Source of the DNA: Paramecium pentaurelia
Lineage: Eukaryota > Ciliophora > Oligohymenophorea > Peniculida > Parameciidae
Assembly (NCBI GenBank): GCA_905183005.1
Contig: CAJJDO010000130.1
Coordinates: forward strand, 250,767-314,766
Length of the DNA stretch: 64,000 bases
Direction: 5' to 3'
The notes below the pieces were generated by a model. That model saw only the letters and a list, made by a program, of their open reading frames with translations, was not told the origin of the DNA and made no database searches. This document shows, piece by piece, positions 24,112-38,972 of this stretch. Each line of letters opens with the position of its first letter. Positions within the stretch are counted from its first letter, which is position 1. Made by a program: the position numbers and the translations under genes.

Positions 24112-26964
24112 ATGAAAGTCAATTAAAATGATTAAATTGATAATGAAGAATCATTGAGTTTATAATAAATTTATATATTTATGATTGCTGAAGTTTAGAG
24201 TAATGAAGATCTATTAGTAATGTGTAGAATCTGTGAAAAATAAGTATGTGTATGCTATTACAATTATAGACAGATGCTTCTTTGATTGAGAATCATTTAG
24301 TTAATTGCTAACAAATCTTTGAGTCTAGAAAGTAATTGCATTAATTAGATGTGTAAATACAAAAGTTAGCTGAGTTGGCATAGAATAGCTTTCGTACAAT
24401 TAATACAAAATATCAAATTCATAAGTCCAAACAGGCTAGATATACAAATCAAGATAATAAAGGAATGAGGAGTAGTGCTCCATTAAAATTGAATTAACCA
24501 GAAGATTGTACAAGTGAAGAAACGGGTTCAAGAACAAACAAGGTTAGTGTAAACTTTTGTATAATTTTAGTGTACAGTCAAATCAAGGTTTGCAAATTTA
24601 GGAGCAAACTTAGCAAATAATGAGGTATCTGAAGAATAGACAGAGTAAGAATCTGTAATTTAGATTGTTTAATAAAATATTACAGGAGAGGATTTTGATC
24701 AAATAATGAAACAATAGATTAAGTTAACAAAGAAAATAGAATAATAGAAACAAGGTAATAAGTTAGTATATTCTCCTTCTCCAGAAATTAAATAAATAAG
24801 TTCCCCAATATCAAATGGTATGGGAAGTCCATTCTCTCTTGAGTAAATTATTATCAATATAATTTAGTGATAATACAGAAATTTTAAAAGATTTGAGATA
24901 ACAGTTAAACTCACTCTCTATAATTACTAAATATACTGAAGAAACTCTTAAAACACATCATGGTACTTAATCAATTTAATTTGATCTCAAAATACAAGTT
25001 GAGTTATTCAATATTAAATATACACTCTAAAAAGAAGTTCAAGATCTTGTAAAAATGACTTTGAAACTAATTGAAGTAGAATTGAAATATTATATTATTT
25101 TAGGAAAAGGTTTAATGTACATAAAAAATATCGAGATTATAAAAATTGATTTCTGATGAAGAGAAACTAGATAATCTTACATCTCCACTTCGTCTAAAAA
25201 ATATCAATAATGTTGAAATAGGGAATCGTAGAACTTCTTTAGGAAATTCATTACAAGAGCATTTTGAAATGTTAAAAAATAGTGGTAATGGTTCTAAATG
25301 GTTAAATAAATAAAATATCATATCCAATTTTGATAACAACAAATAGGTGTAATCGAAAACTTTTACTGAAGGTGTAGGAAAAGATTGTATCTTTTAGAAA
25401 TGTCTAAGTGAATCTGAAGATGGAGGATAAAGTAGTAATTAATCAGATTCTGATGATGTGGTATCTAAAGAAGTCAAAAAAAATATTACTAAAAAATCAT
25501 TAGAAGAATCTTTTGAAATGGAAAATTAAGTATAATAATCAAAAAGTAATATGATTTCATTTAAGGATTTAAATTAATAAAATGAAATGAATAAATGTGA
25601 TTTTGATAATGAAAAAGAATAAAAAGTTAAAGGATATTATAGTGATGGAGATTTCAAAACAACTAAATTAGTCAAGAATAAATAATTGTAAAATATAAAT
25701 TATTTATATATATATTAGATTAAATGTAACTCTATAAGACTTTGAATTTATTCAAGTATTGGGTGTTGGAGCATTTGGAGCAGTATGGTTGGTTTGTAAG
25801 AAGAAGACAAAAGATTATTATGCAATGAAGGTCATAGATTGTAGAAATAAGAATATGAATGAAATATAGAATTTAAGAGCAGAAAAAAATGTATTTGAAA
25901 TTTTAGAAGGTGATTTTGTAGTAAAAGCATATTATTCATTTATTTAAGACAATTGTTTATTGTTCTTGTTAGAATACATGATGGGGGGTGATTTTAGTTA
26001 AGTTCTATATTAATATGGTCGTATTTCAGAATCAGTGGCAAAATTTTATTTAGCTGAATTGTTATTAGCAATTGAATCATTACATAAAAAAGGAATAATT
26101 CATAGAGATTTAAAACCATAAAATATATTGTTAGATGCATAGGGTCATCTAAAATTAGCTGATTTTGGATTATCTGAAATTGCTTTAGTATAAAAAATAA
26201 GGGAAGGAAAGGATGGAATAAATTGTTCAATTGATCCTGAAGCATTACCAATGAATGTTTCAAAAAGAAACATTAAAACTAAAAGCAATATTGAATTTCA
26301 TATATAAAAGAGTACTAGTAAGACTAGTATATAAGAACGAACTTAATCAGGAAAAAGATAGAATAGAATTATTGGAACTCCTGATTATATTCCACCTGAA
26401 GTTATATGTGGATTATCTATATCAAATTTTTCAATAGATTGGTGGGCTTTTGGAGTGATAGCATATGAATTTTTAGTAGGCATTCCTCCATTTAATGATT
26501 CTAGTATTCCAAAAGTGTTTGAGAATATAATGAATAGAACAATTGAATGGCCAGATATAGGTAGTGGAGAAGATATGATGAGTTAGGAAGCATATGATTT
26601 AATTAATTCATTATTGGAACCATAATTCCATAAAAGATTTGGACATAAAGGTGCTGAAGAAGTTAAATGTCATAAATTTTTTAATGGAATTGATTGGAAT
26701 AATATTAGAAATCAAGAGGCTCCAATGATTCCAATAAGAGATTTAGATTAATTAGAGGAGGAAGAGAGTAATATCACGAAGAAAAAGAATGAAGAAGTAA
26801 AAATGAAGGATAGATTATAATCAGTACAAGTATCACATGATGGAAATCTTGATGATGTAGCCAATCTGACTAGAGTTGATTTATTAGCAAAGATTAGTTA
26901 GAAGGATGCTGAGAATGTAATGAAAAAAAGATCAATTCGGAAGACTATTTAACAATTTCTATGA
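24112..26964 (+). CDS. IRE/Rim15/MAST-type AGC kinase with N-terminal C2HC finger
   Basis: Ser/Thr kinase, 904 aa. Near the N-terminus is a C2HC zinc finger, C38-x2-C41-x11-H53-x3-C57 (VMCRICEKQ...IENHLVNC), the same element found before the kinase in plant IRE and related Rim15/Greatwall-group kinases. A long Gln/Ser-rich linker follows. The kinase domain starts FEFIQVLGVGAFGAVWL and has YYAMKVI (Lys), IIHRDLKPQNILL, KLADFGLSE and GTPDYIPPEV. Between ADFG and GTPDY lies an insertion of roughly 65 residues, a hallmark of this subfamily. Five introns (26, 28, 25, 28 and 31 nt, all ending TAG) give exactly 905 codons; the first falls inside the zinc finger. Rim15/IRE kinases couple nutrient or growth signals to cell-cycle and cell-shape control; the role here is inferred from the family. 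The next gene starts 13 bp after its stop. Confidence 0.88.
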
Positions 26965-26977
26965 TTAATATATACTC

Positions 26978-29900
26978 ATGTTAAAGTACTTTCATGAATT
27001 ATCTAATGAATATGCCAATAGTACATACAACCCATAAACAATGTCTGAATTCATTAAGGGTTTGTATGAGTATCTGAAGTAAGAGAAGAATGAAGATCAA
27101 TTCGTCATCAACAATGGAGGAATAAAACTTATCAATCAATCTTAATGGCATTTTGAAAAGTAATATTCTATCTCCTTAACATTCAATCCTTAAGGAGATG
27201 GAACATTATTCTAATTTTCATCCTCACATATTGATGGCAAAAGAATTATAGCTAATGGAGTTCATTGTTATATAATGGCTGGTGTAGTCTTTTATAAGAA
27301 TATATATCAAAGGTTTACTCTAGAAAAAGTTATTGTAGAAGATTACTCTTCTAATAATAAATTGGGAGAAGTCATAATGAATGGATGGAACGAACTAATT
27401 ATTTCACATGAATGTGGAAAACTATATTCCAGACCAAAGTTTATATATTCAATTAATCAGATAAAAAATACTATATAGATTGAGTATCCAAAAATTAGGA
27501 ATCAAAATCTTGAGATTGTTTACTTTTAGAATATAGAATGCAAAGTCAAAGAGATATCAGTTTATAATGAAGTTGTAGATCTACATTTGAAATCTCCTTT
27601 TTATCAAATATATCCTTTATATGATCCTCATTAAAAAAAGAGAGTGAATGATAGAATTTAAAATGTAGTTTATGAACTTTAAGGTGATACAAAAATGACA
27701 TCTTCATTATAAAAATATGATTTTGTAGAATATGGTGGTATTAAAATATTGATTCCACTTTTCGATCTAATTCAATATTATGATCATTCTTAAATAGATG
27801 ATTTATTTCAAATTTTACTATATACATTATTATAGGATAGTTAAATCAATAAAAATTAAATAGTTGAAATGAAACTATTTCAATAAATAGCATAAATAAT
27901 AAAAGTAGACATTAACAATCTTAGTTAAATTTTAAAAATCAAATAAAAAGTAGAAGATTAAGATATTCTGAATCAATTATTATTATTAATTATTGATATC
28001 AATTTTATTAAAAGAGTTACTGATTAATAATAATACTGTATTTTATTACAGTAATTTTATATTAATGATCATCAGAAATACTTAAAAGTTACTTCAATCT
28101 AATATCTAGCTCAATTATTAGTGAGTGTTAATCAGAAAAGCTAAATTTAAGATTAAATTTTATAAATTATGATTTATTCATGTTAATATCACTTTAATAC
28201 ATTGAAAGATTAATTCAAATTATTTTTAAAAGTAGCTGAAGCCTCATCAATTGAACTCAAAATTAAAGCTATATAAAGTGCAACAAGATTAGTATCTGAC
28301 TTATTTAGAGATGATTAAGAAAATTTCATTATATTTAGAAATCATAACATTTAAAATAAGATACTAAATGACATATTTCTTTTATTATAAACTGATAGTA
28401 TGGATTGTTTAGTAGCAACTATTACATTATTAGGATAATTGCTCTATGGAACTAAAGATCTATTAAGTTAGGGAATGATCTCTTATATTTCTAAAGCAAT
28501 TTGTATAAATAATAACTTTGATAATCTATTAAATGCATTAACTTAATTATTAAAGATTAATTGTTTATGTGTTGAAATTCTATAGCATTTATACTCTTAA
28601 ACTAAATAATAAAATATTGTAGAATATTATTTTAATTATGTGAAGAAAATTAGTAATGAATAATAATAAATTATACTTTAATAATATTCTATATGGTTTT
28701 TGGATTAATTGAAATTAGAATAAAATGAAAGACTTCTTTAGATTTTTATGTATCTTTTAAATTAGAATCCTCAATATATATGTTAAACTTTAATTCATTA
28801 TCAAATTAGATAAGATATATAAATACTAATGACAATTATTACAGAAGTTATTGAATAATTTAATGAAGAATAAATATATTAAGTTTAATAGATAATGTTC
28901 TAAATTTATTTTTCAGTTTAATCATTTAAAAATTTTGAAACATTTTTAACAAAATTAATTAAGTATATAATATATTTAGAAAATGAGCAAGAATTATCCA
29001 AAATAGTTGAACAAAAAGAATTACCGTTTGCCATCCAAAAAATTATCAACTTAAGTTGTCCAATTGATAAATTAAAAGAATGGTTATTCTATTTTACTAA
29101 GCTTTTTGAATAAATTTAATATTTAAATACAGAAGCAAGTGAAAACTTCATGAATTAAATTGTTGATTTACTTAAAGCAATTCAATCATAAAATTAAGAT
29201 TAATAAATAAAAGAAGTAATTGAATATTTCTTTACTTAAAATGTGTTTATACTATAATCACTTACAGAATAATAAGTGTAAATCTTTGATTCAATTCTAT
29301 TTTAATAAGATTTTTAAACTTTTCAAGAATCTTTATTATTAAAATGGACATTAGAATAATAATAGATTAAAATGACATAATCAGAACAATTATCTAAATT
29401 AACAGATGATATTAATTAGGCTGCAGCATCAATGTAAGTATCTGTATATAAATTAATGAATAAAACTAGAAAGATTAGATAAAGATGGTGTAAACTTTGG
29501 CATAATTTACGTATTACTATATATAGACCAACAAATTGTAAATTTTAAGTAGATGAATAAATTGATCATGATTATAAATTCAATGAAAATCCTTATTACA
29601 TCAATAAAATTGAGAAATATATAAATAAGTATTATTCACGTCCAATCCTAAAAATTAAATTTAAAAAGAATACTGAGTTTGAGAATGATATATAAGTACC
29701 TTTGGAGAAGAAATAATAGTACAAATGTTTTTGGTTAAAGAGTTTATATTTAAAATAAGGTGGAGTTACAATAGGTGATGATAAAATAACATTTTCCTAT
29801 TACTCATATACTCAATAAGCAAATCATATTACTTTATTACCTCATACAATACCAAATCATAAACCATTTAAGAAATCATGGAAAAGGAATTAAATTAGGT

Positions 29901-31854
29901 GGCTTTATGAAAGAATATATATTAGAAATAGAAATGCTATTGAAATTGTATTTAAAGATGGAGAATCTTTATATTTAATATTTTAGGATGAAGGATTGAA
30001 GGAGGAGATTATAGAGAAATTGAAAATATAACCAAAATAATGTGATTTTAATAAAGTTAGTAATTTCAAGTATTTAATGTATTTGAATTTTTTATCTTGT
30101 CGATCATACATTGATTTGACAAGATATCCAGTGTTTCCATGGGTTTTAAAAGGAAATGCATCTGATTTTGATGATAACGATATTGCATCAATATAAAATG
30201 AGATTAATTATAGAGATCTATCTTTACCAATAGGAGCATGTGGAAGTGAATCAAGATTAGATTAATTTATTAAAAGATATGAAAATGAATAATTTTATTA
30301 TGGAACACATTATTCAAGTTAGGCATTAGTATCTTAATATTTAGTAAGATTAAGTCCATTTACAGAAGCAGCAATATCAATTTAAGATGGTAAATTTGAT
30401 ATTCCAGATCGATTATTTAGATCAATAATGAAATCATGGATAGATTGTAATAATGAGATGGCTGATGTAAGAGAATTAACACCTGAATTTTTTTATTTAC
30501 CTGAAGCATTTTTAAATATTAATGGATATAATCTTGGTAAATTGTAAAGTAGTTAAATAGTAAATAATGTACAATTACCATTTTATTCTAATAAGAATCC
30601 ATTTTATTATGTAGCTTAAAATATGATAGCATTAGAAAGTGAATATGCTATTAAATTAAATGAATGGATTGATTTAATTTGGGGATATAAATAATAAGGA
30701 AATGCTGCCATAGATTCATTTAATGTATTTTATCCATTAACATACTCAAATTTTGATGAAGGAAGTATAGAAATCAATGAATTAGCAATGGAAACTTAAA
30801 TTGCCCATTTTGGATAAACACCAGAATAAATATTTTATAAACCACATCCTCAAAAAAATAATGAATTTGATAAAACTTAATGGTAAATAGTAAAGAATAA
30901 AAAATCATAAAATAAAATAATCTATTTAATTTGTAATAAAAACAAGGTTGTAAGTATTTAAGAAGATTTTACATTAATCTAATGGTAGATAGTTAAAAAT
31001 CAATATTAATTTTAAATGGATAAATAAGTTTAATTACCTAAAATAAATTTTGATGCTATGATTAAATATGTATTACCACCAATATTAGTATTAATTGAAT
31101 AATCAATCATATTGTTTGGTGGTAATAATAATGGAACACTCACATATTATTGTTTAGATAATTTAAAGTTGTAGGGAGTGGTTGAATTGGAAAGTGAAAT
31201 AATCAATAATTATTGTACTATAACTGTTTTAGAATCAAATAAAAAATAAAATATAGTAATATTAGGAACAAATAAGGGTTTAGTTTATTATTATAATAAA
31301 GTACTTTAAAATAAGTAGGATATAAAATAAGAGGAAGTATTAAAAGGTAAAAATGTTATCTATGATACAACATCTTAAATAAATTCAATAACAATTTCAG
31401 AATAGCTAACTATCTTTTGTATTGGAACTCAAGATGGAACAATATTCATATATAATTTGTATAATCGTACTCTCTATAGATTTATTAATCATCCAAAAAG
31501 ACTGCCTATTTATTATCTAACATTAAGTTATTCACCATTACCATGTATTTTATTTAGTTCTCATGATGAACGAGTTGTAGCATATTCTATAAATGGATTT
31601 TTGTTACAATTTTTATAAGTCAAAGGAAATATTGAATACATTTAAATTAAGAAATCATCTATAAATACTTTAGTATAGAATTTATTATTATATTTTAATA
31701 GATTGTAATTACTGACAATAATGTTTTTGAATATAGATTACCATTTTTAGATAGATTATCTGTTGTGTCATCCTAAATTTGTACAAGGTTCGTTTAGGCA
31801 ACAAAACAAATTTCTATTTATGGTTGTAAATCAGGTGATCTGCGTATAATTTGA
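26978..31854 (+). CDS. BEACH-WD40 protein (1615 aa)
   Basis: Large membrane-trafficking scaffold of the BEACH family (LYST/LRBA/neurobeachin group). The N-terminal ~830 residues are armadillo-like helical repeats, very Gln-rich because TAA/TAG are read through. A PH-BEACH domain (about 860-1030) contains IRWLYERIYIRNRNAIEIVF. The BEACH domain (about 1035-1310) has LTRYPVFPWVL, YRDLSLPIGACG, FYYGTHYSS, LVRLSPFTEAAI, DVRELTPEFFYLPE and a conserved NLGKLQ segment. C-terminal WD40 repeats follow to the end. Apart from one 29-nt intron near 31672-31700, the gene is a single exon; the spliced length is exactly 1616 codons. Only 13 bp separate it from the kinase gene on the same strand. It faces the second BEACH gene tail to tail. 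Confidence 0.92.
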
Positions 31855-32028
31855 CAATTTGTTCATATAATATACAAAATTAATAATAAGTCTTTATAAA
31901 CAATAATAATTATATATCTTATTTTTATATAAACAAATTATATTTTAATTAATTTATTCTACATAATTAAATTTAATTTAAATGTAGAATGATAATAACA
32001 ATTTATTATATTGATATACAGATAAATC

Positions 32029-35000
32029 TCAATCTTATTAAAAGATTTTCTAGTCAACTGCCAAACCAAACTCTCCATCAGATGTTCCAAATGCTAATAT
32101 TGTTCTGTCTGGTGACAAAGCAAAAGAACTTATATCGTTCATTGATTGTTAGCAATCAGTTAATTATATTTCATTTCTTTTCTATAAAAAAGGAGTTGTT
32201 AACATTAATATTTTCTTTTCCAAACATAATGGTAACACCTGATAAAATATATAATAATAAATACAATAATATCAGTTAATTTTGAGTCTTTAACAACTTT
32301 AAGATGTCCTTAATTTACAACATATTATTTTAATTCAAGATGGGCTAAGAATTATCCATTAATACTATATGAATAAATATTTTTGTTTTCATAAAATGCT
32401 ATTCCATATAATGGAGTACAATAACTACAAACTTTATTAATAGGTAAACCCTTAGGATGTCTATAACTTCTTAAATATTTGCCAGACCATTAATTATACA
32501 TGTGAATCCAACTATCACTAGAACAAGTTAATACAACTTTTAAATCATTACATATAAATATATCTGTTATTGATTAATCATGATGATGATGTTTAGTAAT
32601 TGGAATATATTAATTATTAAACACTTTATAAATAATAAGAGTGCCATCTTTACTACCAGTTGCTAATATTCTCATTTTATAATCAAATCTCATTACAGTT
32701 ATAGTGTGTTCTTATTCAAATCTCTATTCAGATATAATACCATTATTATATATCAATAATCTTCCATCCCAAATACCTCCAACCAATACTTATTTACCTC
32801 TATTTAAAACTGGTAATTCATCATAATTACAAGTCCAATCAAATAAATATTAATTTTCATCCAAAAATTTACCAAAATTAATAGATTATTCTTTCTAATT
32901 ATTTAAATCAAATTTATTGTCTTTTAAATCTAATTTAATTGTAGCACATTCTCCATTTCTACGAATAATCCAAACTTTGTTATCACTTAAAAAATGTATT
33001 CTTATAATTGATTTATTTCTCTAATAATTTGGTGATTAAGTCTATGGATTATTTTATTTTTATCTAAAAATTCTCTTTTCTATCTTTTCATCTACTATCC
33101 TAAAAATAATTTTTTATTTTCCTCTAGAAATATGAGGTCTATCCCAAATTTAACTTGGACATTAACCAAAATGTATTGCTTATGATTCTAATGATATCTT
33201 TTATTTTTCATTCTTTATTGAATCCCAATCTATTGAATTTTCATATGTCAAATAATAAAATGTATTTAAAGCTTTTACTGCTTCTTCTCCTTTTTATTTA
33301 TATCCAAAAATTAAATCAATCCAATTACAAATATGTTATGATACATAATCACTTTCCAATTCCATTCTATGAGCACAAATAAATAAATATGGATTTTATT
33401 AAGTCCAAAAAGGTAATTCTACATTATTTACTCTTTATCCAGTTTATTATAATCCATAATCATATTTTGATAAATTAAGAAACATTTCAGGTAAATAAAA
33501 GAATTCAGGTATCAATTCTCTTACATCACTTAATTCTTCAACAGCATTTCTATATGTCTCTATAAATGAAAAAAATAGACGATCTGCTAAATCAAATTTA
33601 CCAGATTGTAATTCTTTAGCACCATCAGAAAATGGTTTCATTCTAATAAGATAATGAAATATAATTGCTGGACTTGAATAATGACTCCCATAATGAAATT
33701 ATGGAACCTTATTAAAATGATCTATCATATTATATCTCTATTCAAAAACTTCTATCCTATCTTTAGTACCTAAAGCACCCATACTTTTAGTTAAATCACG
33801 ATATTTATGTAATTATTCACCATCATTCATTATCCATGGAAATACAGGATATTAGGTTAAATCTTTATTACTTCTTCCAGAAATTTTATTTACTTTCATT
33901 AAATATTCAAATGTTGTAATCTTATAATTATACCATTTATTCATAGCCTTACTTTCTAACATAACACTCACAGGATCTAATTTACCAGATAAAATTCTAG
34001 GTTTAATGTTAATAGTTCGATGTTTCTTCAAAGATATCAATTTCTCAATGACTTTTTAATGATCTCCATTTTAAAAATTGAATACAAGTGTACTACCTTC
34101 TAATAATGTCAATTCCAAAGATGTCCATCTACCAATATATCTTCTAAATTAGATATCATAAATTTATTCCAAATCCCATTATTTTACTAATTATGAGTCT
34201 TCAGGTACTCTAAATTTAATCAGACTTTAATGTGTTTCTTTTTAAGTAATTGATTCAAAATAAAATATTAAATGAGTATCACTAATACGTAAAGAACCTA
34301 TTCTAACTGTTAATGTCTTAATCCATTATACTCTATGAAGAATCACTTCATCTTATTCATGTTATTATGAATAAAATGGTATGATTGTATCAAATATAAT
34401 TTCATGTATTCTCTTTCTTTGTCTTTCTGGTTATTTCTTATCATAATCAGCCAAATTCATTATTCTTGTACTTTATTATTGAGATTGCATAATGTTATCA
34501 ATTTAAGGATAATCATATAACTTAGGTTTGAGTAAAGGTCTTGATTTTTATTTAGTTTCATATTTCCACATTTTCCATGTAAATCTAATTTATATTACTT
34601 TCTTTACATCTAATTTTATGTAATATTTTCATAATGCATATCAATAGAATTAAATGGTTTATCAATTTATGCTTTAAATTCTGGATGTGCCCACCATTAA
34701 TTAAATACACGGACTCTATTAAATGACTTTTTAAACATATATCTAGCCTATCTCATATAAATCTATTCAGAGTCTATTCTTTGTATTTTTTAATCATATG
34801 AATAAGTTGAAGATGATGATATCCTATATATATATATATAAATTAATAAATTACATCTATGAAAACAAGACTTCTTCAATACCTTAACGTTATTATTACA
34901 ATTTATCTTATAAGGATTTCTTCTTTTAAGCAAAGATTCTATAAGATTCTTCAAAATCACACTTAGTTTTTAAATAATACTCTTCATTCATAAAGAATGA

Positions 35001-38000
35001 TTCTTTTATTTTTTATAATAAAGTTTGATTTTCAACAAATACTTATTTTGCTGATATCATTTTTTCCATTATTAATTTATTATTTAATTTTAATGATTTT
35101 GTTTCATTAACTTCAAATATATGTGAACTATCTTTTCTAATTAAATCATTAAGCATTTTCATTAAAAATAATTTATATTGCTTGTATCCTTCAAATATTA
35201 GAGTTTAAAAAGACTCATTCTTATTTAAAATTTGAGTAAAACAATCAACATAAACAATTAAAAATTTAAATGAATAGAACAAACAATTCCTCACAATTTA
35301 TAGTAATTCCTATTTTATTTCCTTATCATAATTAATCTCTTTTATTTTATCTTCCATTTAATAAAGAAATATAAAATGTGATCCAATAATTGAATATACT
35401 ACTTTATCTTATGTTTCTTCAATCTCTTTATCTCTTAAAGTTTCTGATGCTATAATTAGAGTTCTAATTAATTTATCCAATGCATTCAATATCACTTGTA
35501 ATTATTTAATGTTTTCACTACTCTATACATTAAATGCAAAGTATTCTGCATTCAATTAAAGAAAGAGTTAGCAAACTTATATAAATATGGGTGATTAATT
35601 TTATTCTAATCCAATATCGAATTCGAACATCATGGCAGCAAATGATTTCTATGATTCTGTTGGATTCTTCTACTCCAAAATACCCAAAATTCCTTTTTAT
35701 ACAATTTGATAATCATCCAAATAACTAATTATTTATGTAGAAAATTTGCCACAAAATTGATTTACAATATCACAAATATTAACAATAAGTATGTGATCAA
35801 CCCATTATATAATTCCAAATTATTATTTCCATTCTAAAAATATTATTATATTTACTTTTTGGCATTTCCTATTGTGATATTGTTAATTTAAAGGAAATAG
35901 GTTAAAATTTATGGAATAAATAATAATGCTCATTCTCCATAGTTCTTGGATCAGCAGTCACTAATCTGAATGTTTCAAATATTACAGAATATAAATTAAC
36001 CCAAAAAGTTGAAAATAAATCCAATTTATAACAATCTCTAATTTATTTATTAAATTATAATTACGATAAATTAGATAATAATTGTTTGTATATTAATCTG
36101 ATTAATAATTATGTTGACTATTAATCTGTCTATTCTACATTAAGTTCTTCCAATACTCTACAATAACTCTATAATTAAGCTAATCTTTAAAATCCATTTT
36201 TTTCATTTTAAATACCTGCTTTAATAACATTACAATATAATTTTAATCCACTATCCCAAACCCAAAATTCAAATTATGCCAATTCTCTATTATTATATTA
36301 ATGTTAAATTTCTAAGAGAGTCTCTAAAATCCACCAATGAAATTCCTCATTATTTAATAAAAATATAGCACTAGCTTGATTCCATTTAATTAACATACAT
36401 AAATCTTACATAATACGACCTTTAACAGAATCTACACAATATTAGAAATAACTAATCAACAAAGATAATCCACCATCAGATTTTATAATTAAATTTTCAT
36501 CTAAAATAAGTGTATCTGAATTAGTTTTTCCAACTCTAGTTTTAAGCATCCATTCCATAATAGCAACATAAAGAGGTTCATAATCAATAATTCTTCTATT
36601 TGGTTAAACAATCTTTTTTTTTTAAATGACTGGCTATTTCTTTTTTTCTTCAATAGAATTTTATTATTCTTCTTATTAATGAAAAACTAAAGCTTAATTT
36701 ATTAATGGTTTTCGAGGTTAATAATCCTCATCTTCATCATCAGAATATGTTTCTAATACTTCAACAGCAGCACTATTACCTAGAGTATGAGCTATCCAAT
36801 TAGCTATTTCTTTTTCATTTGAAGATTAATTAATACGAATACTCTCTGCTATTAATTTAATACAACTAGTTTTAACATCTGGACAAGAACATGTTGTTAA
36901 TAAATTCAATAACATTTACATAACTTCTTCTTATATTAATATCTATGATATGGGATTATTATTCTTGTTCTCATATTAAAATAATCCTTATAGTTTTTTA
37001 AGTAACAATTAATAAAAACAAGGAGAGCATTTAAGAGTGAAAACTCTTGCAATATCTATAATATTGGATTTTTCAATTTTAGATTGTGATTGAAATAATT
37101 TATTTTAGAGGATTGCATCAATTATATCTATTAATATATATAAATGTAATACTTAAATAGGAATCTATTAATTAAGCATATGATATTGTGGGTAATTAAA
37201 AATTTGTATAACCCATTTGATTAGCATGTTCTTCACAACATAATCTATTTTTAGGATCTATATCATATATCAATATTTCAAGTATTTTACTAATACCAAA
37301 AATAGATATACAAAATTCAGGATTACCATTATAAATCATACGAATAAACTTTAAGTAATCTTGAATAATTGAAAAATTATCTAGTTTATAAATTTGAATT
37401 CTCCATAATAGATTACAAATGAATTACTATTTTAATTTTGTATCTTGAATTGAATTATTTAATTGTGATAATAATTCAATTGTTTAATTATTGATCATAT
37501 CAAGTCCAGAATCATTTAGTTTAAGGGCTATCAAACTTAAATATTCTGTTCGAATTGCATCTTATTATGTTTCTGGTTTTGATTTAATAATTTAACAAAA
37601 TAAAGTCAATAATTCATTCAATAATGAATCATAAGGTTAAATTCTTATAAATAGTAATAAAGGCACAAAATTTTCAATTCTACAAAATTATGAAAATTAT
37701 TATTTTTAAGTTATTCTTAAATATGATCCACTATATGATTATAAGGCTCCATCAAATTTATTAATTGGATCAGTAATAAAATTTGCTCTGGCTCTAAGTG
37801 GAGTATAACATAAAACTAATTTATTATTTCCATGACATTTATGTAAATTTCTTAAGTGATCATTGGATTAAATACCTAAGTCTTTGTCACCACAAGTTAG
37901 ATCACTATATTCATAATAGTAGTTAATACTTTCCATCAAATCCATCATTATAAATTAACATACAAGTAACATAACCATAAAAATTGGTAAAGAATTGAAA

Positions 38001-38957
38001 TTCTATAACAAGAGAATCATTAGAGATTTGTGGAAAATCTATTTTGATTTCTCTAAGTTATTGACCACCACAAGTCAAATACAAGTAATAGGATTCCTAT
38101 AAAAAGAACTTTCTTAATTGAATCTGGATACATAAAGAAGACCATTCATGATAAGGAATTTCGATCAAACTTATAGGTGCTTCATGATGAGGAGCTGTGT
38201 TATAATGAGTAATAAAAAATACAATTCAAATCCACATATTGATAAACTAATTTATTTCCATTTAAAATAAATTAACATCCTTTTTTTTTATCAGACATTA
38301 AGTACATAATTTTAGTTTCAACTTCTGATTTTATTGCTATTGGATAAAGCCAGGTTTATATAGAAATGCCTTTACTAAATAACCATTTCATTTCTCTTGT
38401 GTCTACCACTAATCCACTATTAATATAATTGAAGTAGAATGAAGCATATGGAGAATCATAACTATATTCTGCAAAAACTTTCTATAAAATGAGAATCAAA
38501 TTTTACTTATAATATAGATATGAATCTCTAAACTTTTTCATTTGTTAATTAAGAATTGTACATTTAATTTTTGATATACATAAACATACTTTTGTAATTA
38601 CGCTTTGTAAGTGTTATAGCTTTCAAAAACCAATTGATAATCCTAAATAATTATTATGTATGCTGAAAAATTAAGTAATTTTAATACATTTTCATTTGTC
38701 AAACACAATTCTAATAGCTAATCTACAATCTATTCATTTTAATTGTGAATTAATGCTAATGCTTACAATGAAGTACATTGTAATAATTATTTCTCTAAAT
38801 GATCATAAAATTGTTATTATTCTTCTAAAGGTAATTAATCTACAGATTATAATGCCTTTAAAAGATAATCAGCTCTTCTGACTATTTTGTTTTGTTTATA
38901 ATGATCAATAAGAGCAGGCCTGAATTGATCATCAAAAATGGCATCAATTAATTACAT
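32029..38957 (-). CDS. Second BEACH-WD40 protein, larger, with N-terminal ConA-like domain
   Basis: BEACH-family paralogue of about 2250 residues on the opposite strand. The N-terminus (MQLIDAIFDDQFRPALIDHY) is helical. It is followed by a concanavalin-like (LamG-type) domain with DTREMKWLFSKGISIQTWLY, typical of large BEACH proteins, then long armadillo-type repeats. The PH-BEACH/BEACH region lies at about 34.4-33.1 kb (DVRELIPEFFYLPEMF), and WD40 repeats run to 32029 (SSFALSPDRTILAFGTSDGE). Introns seen include 29 nt near 38570 (ends AAAAG), 28 nt at 38195-38222 (ends CAG), 25 nt near 37905 (TAG), about 31 nt near 34820-34850, and 26 nt near 32245 (ends CAG). The 38195 intron removes an apparent frameshift. 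The convergent gap to the first BEACH gene is 174 bp. The start ATG at 38957 lies only 15 bp from the divergent ATG at 38973. Confidence 0.88.
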
Positions 38958-38972
38958 TTTTATTAATATATT

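Noticed and set aside
38190..38290. Apparent frameshift in the second BEACH gene near a run of nine T.
   Set aside because: A consensus 28-nt intron at 38195-38222 (GTATTT...ACACAG) joins the two frames exactly, so no error or pseudogene is needed.
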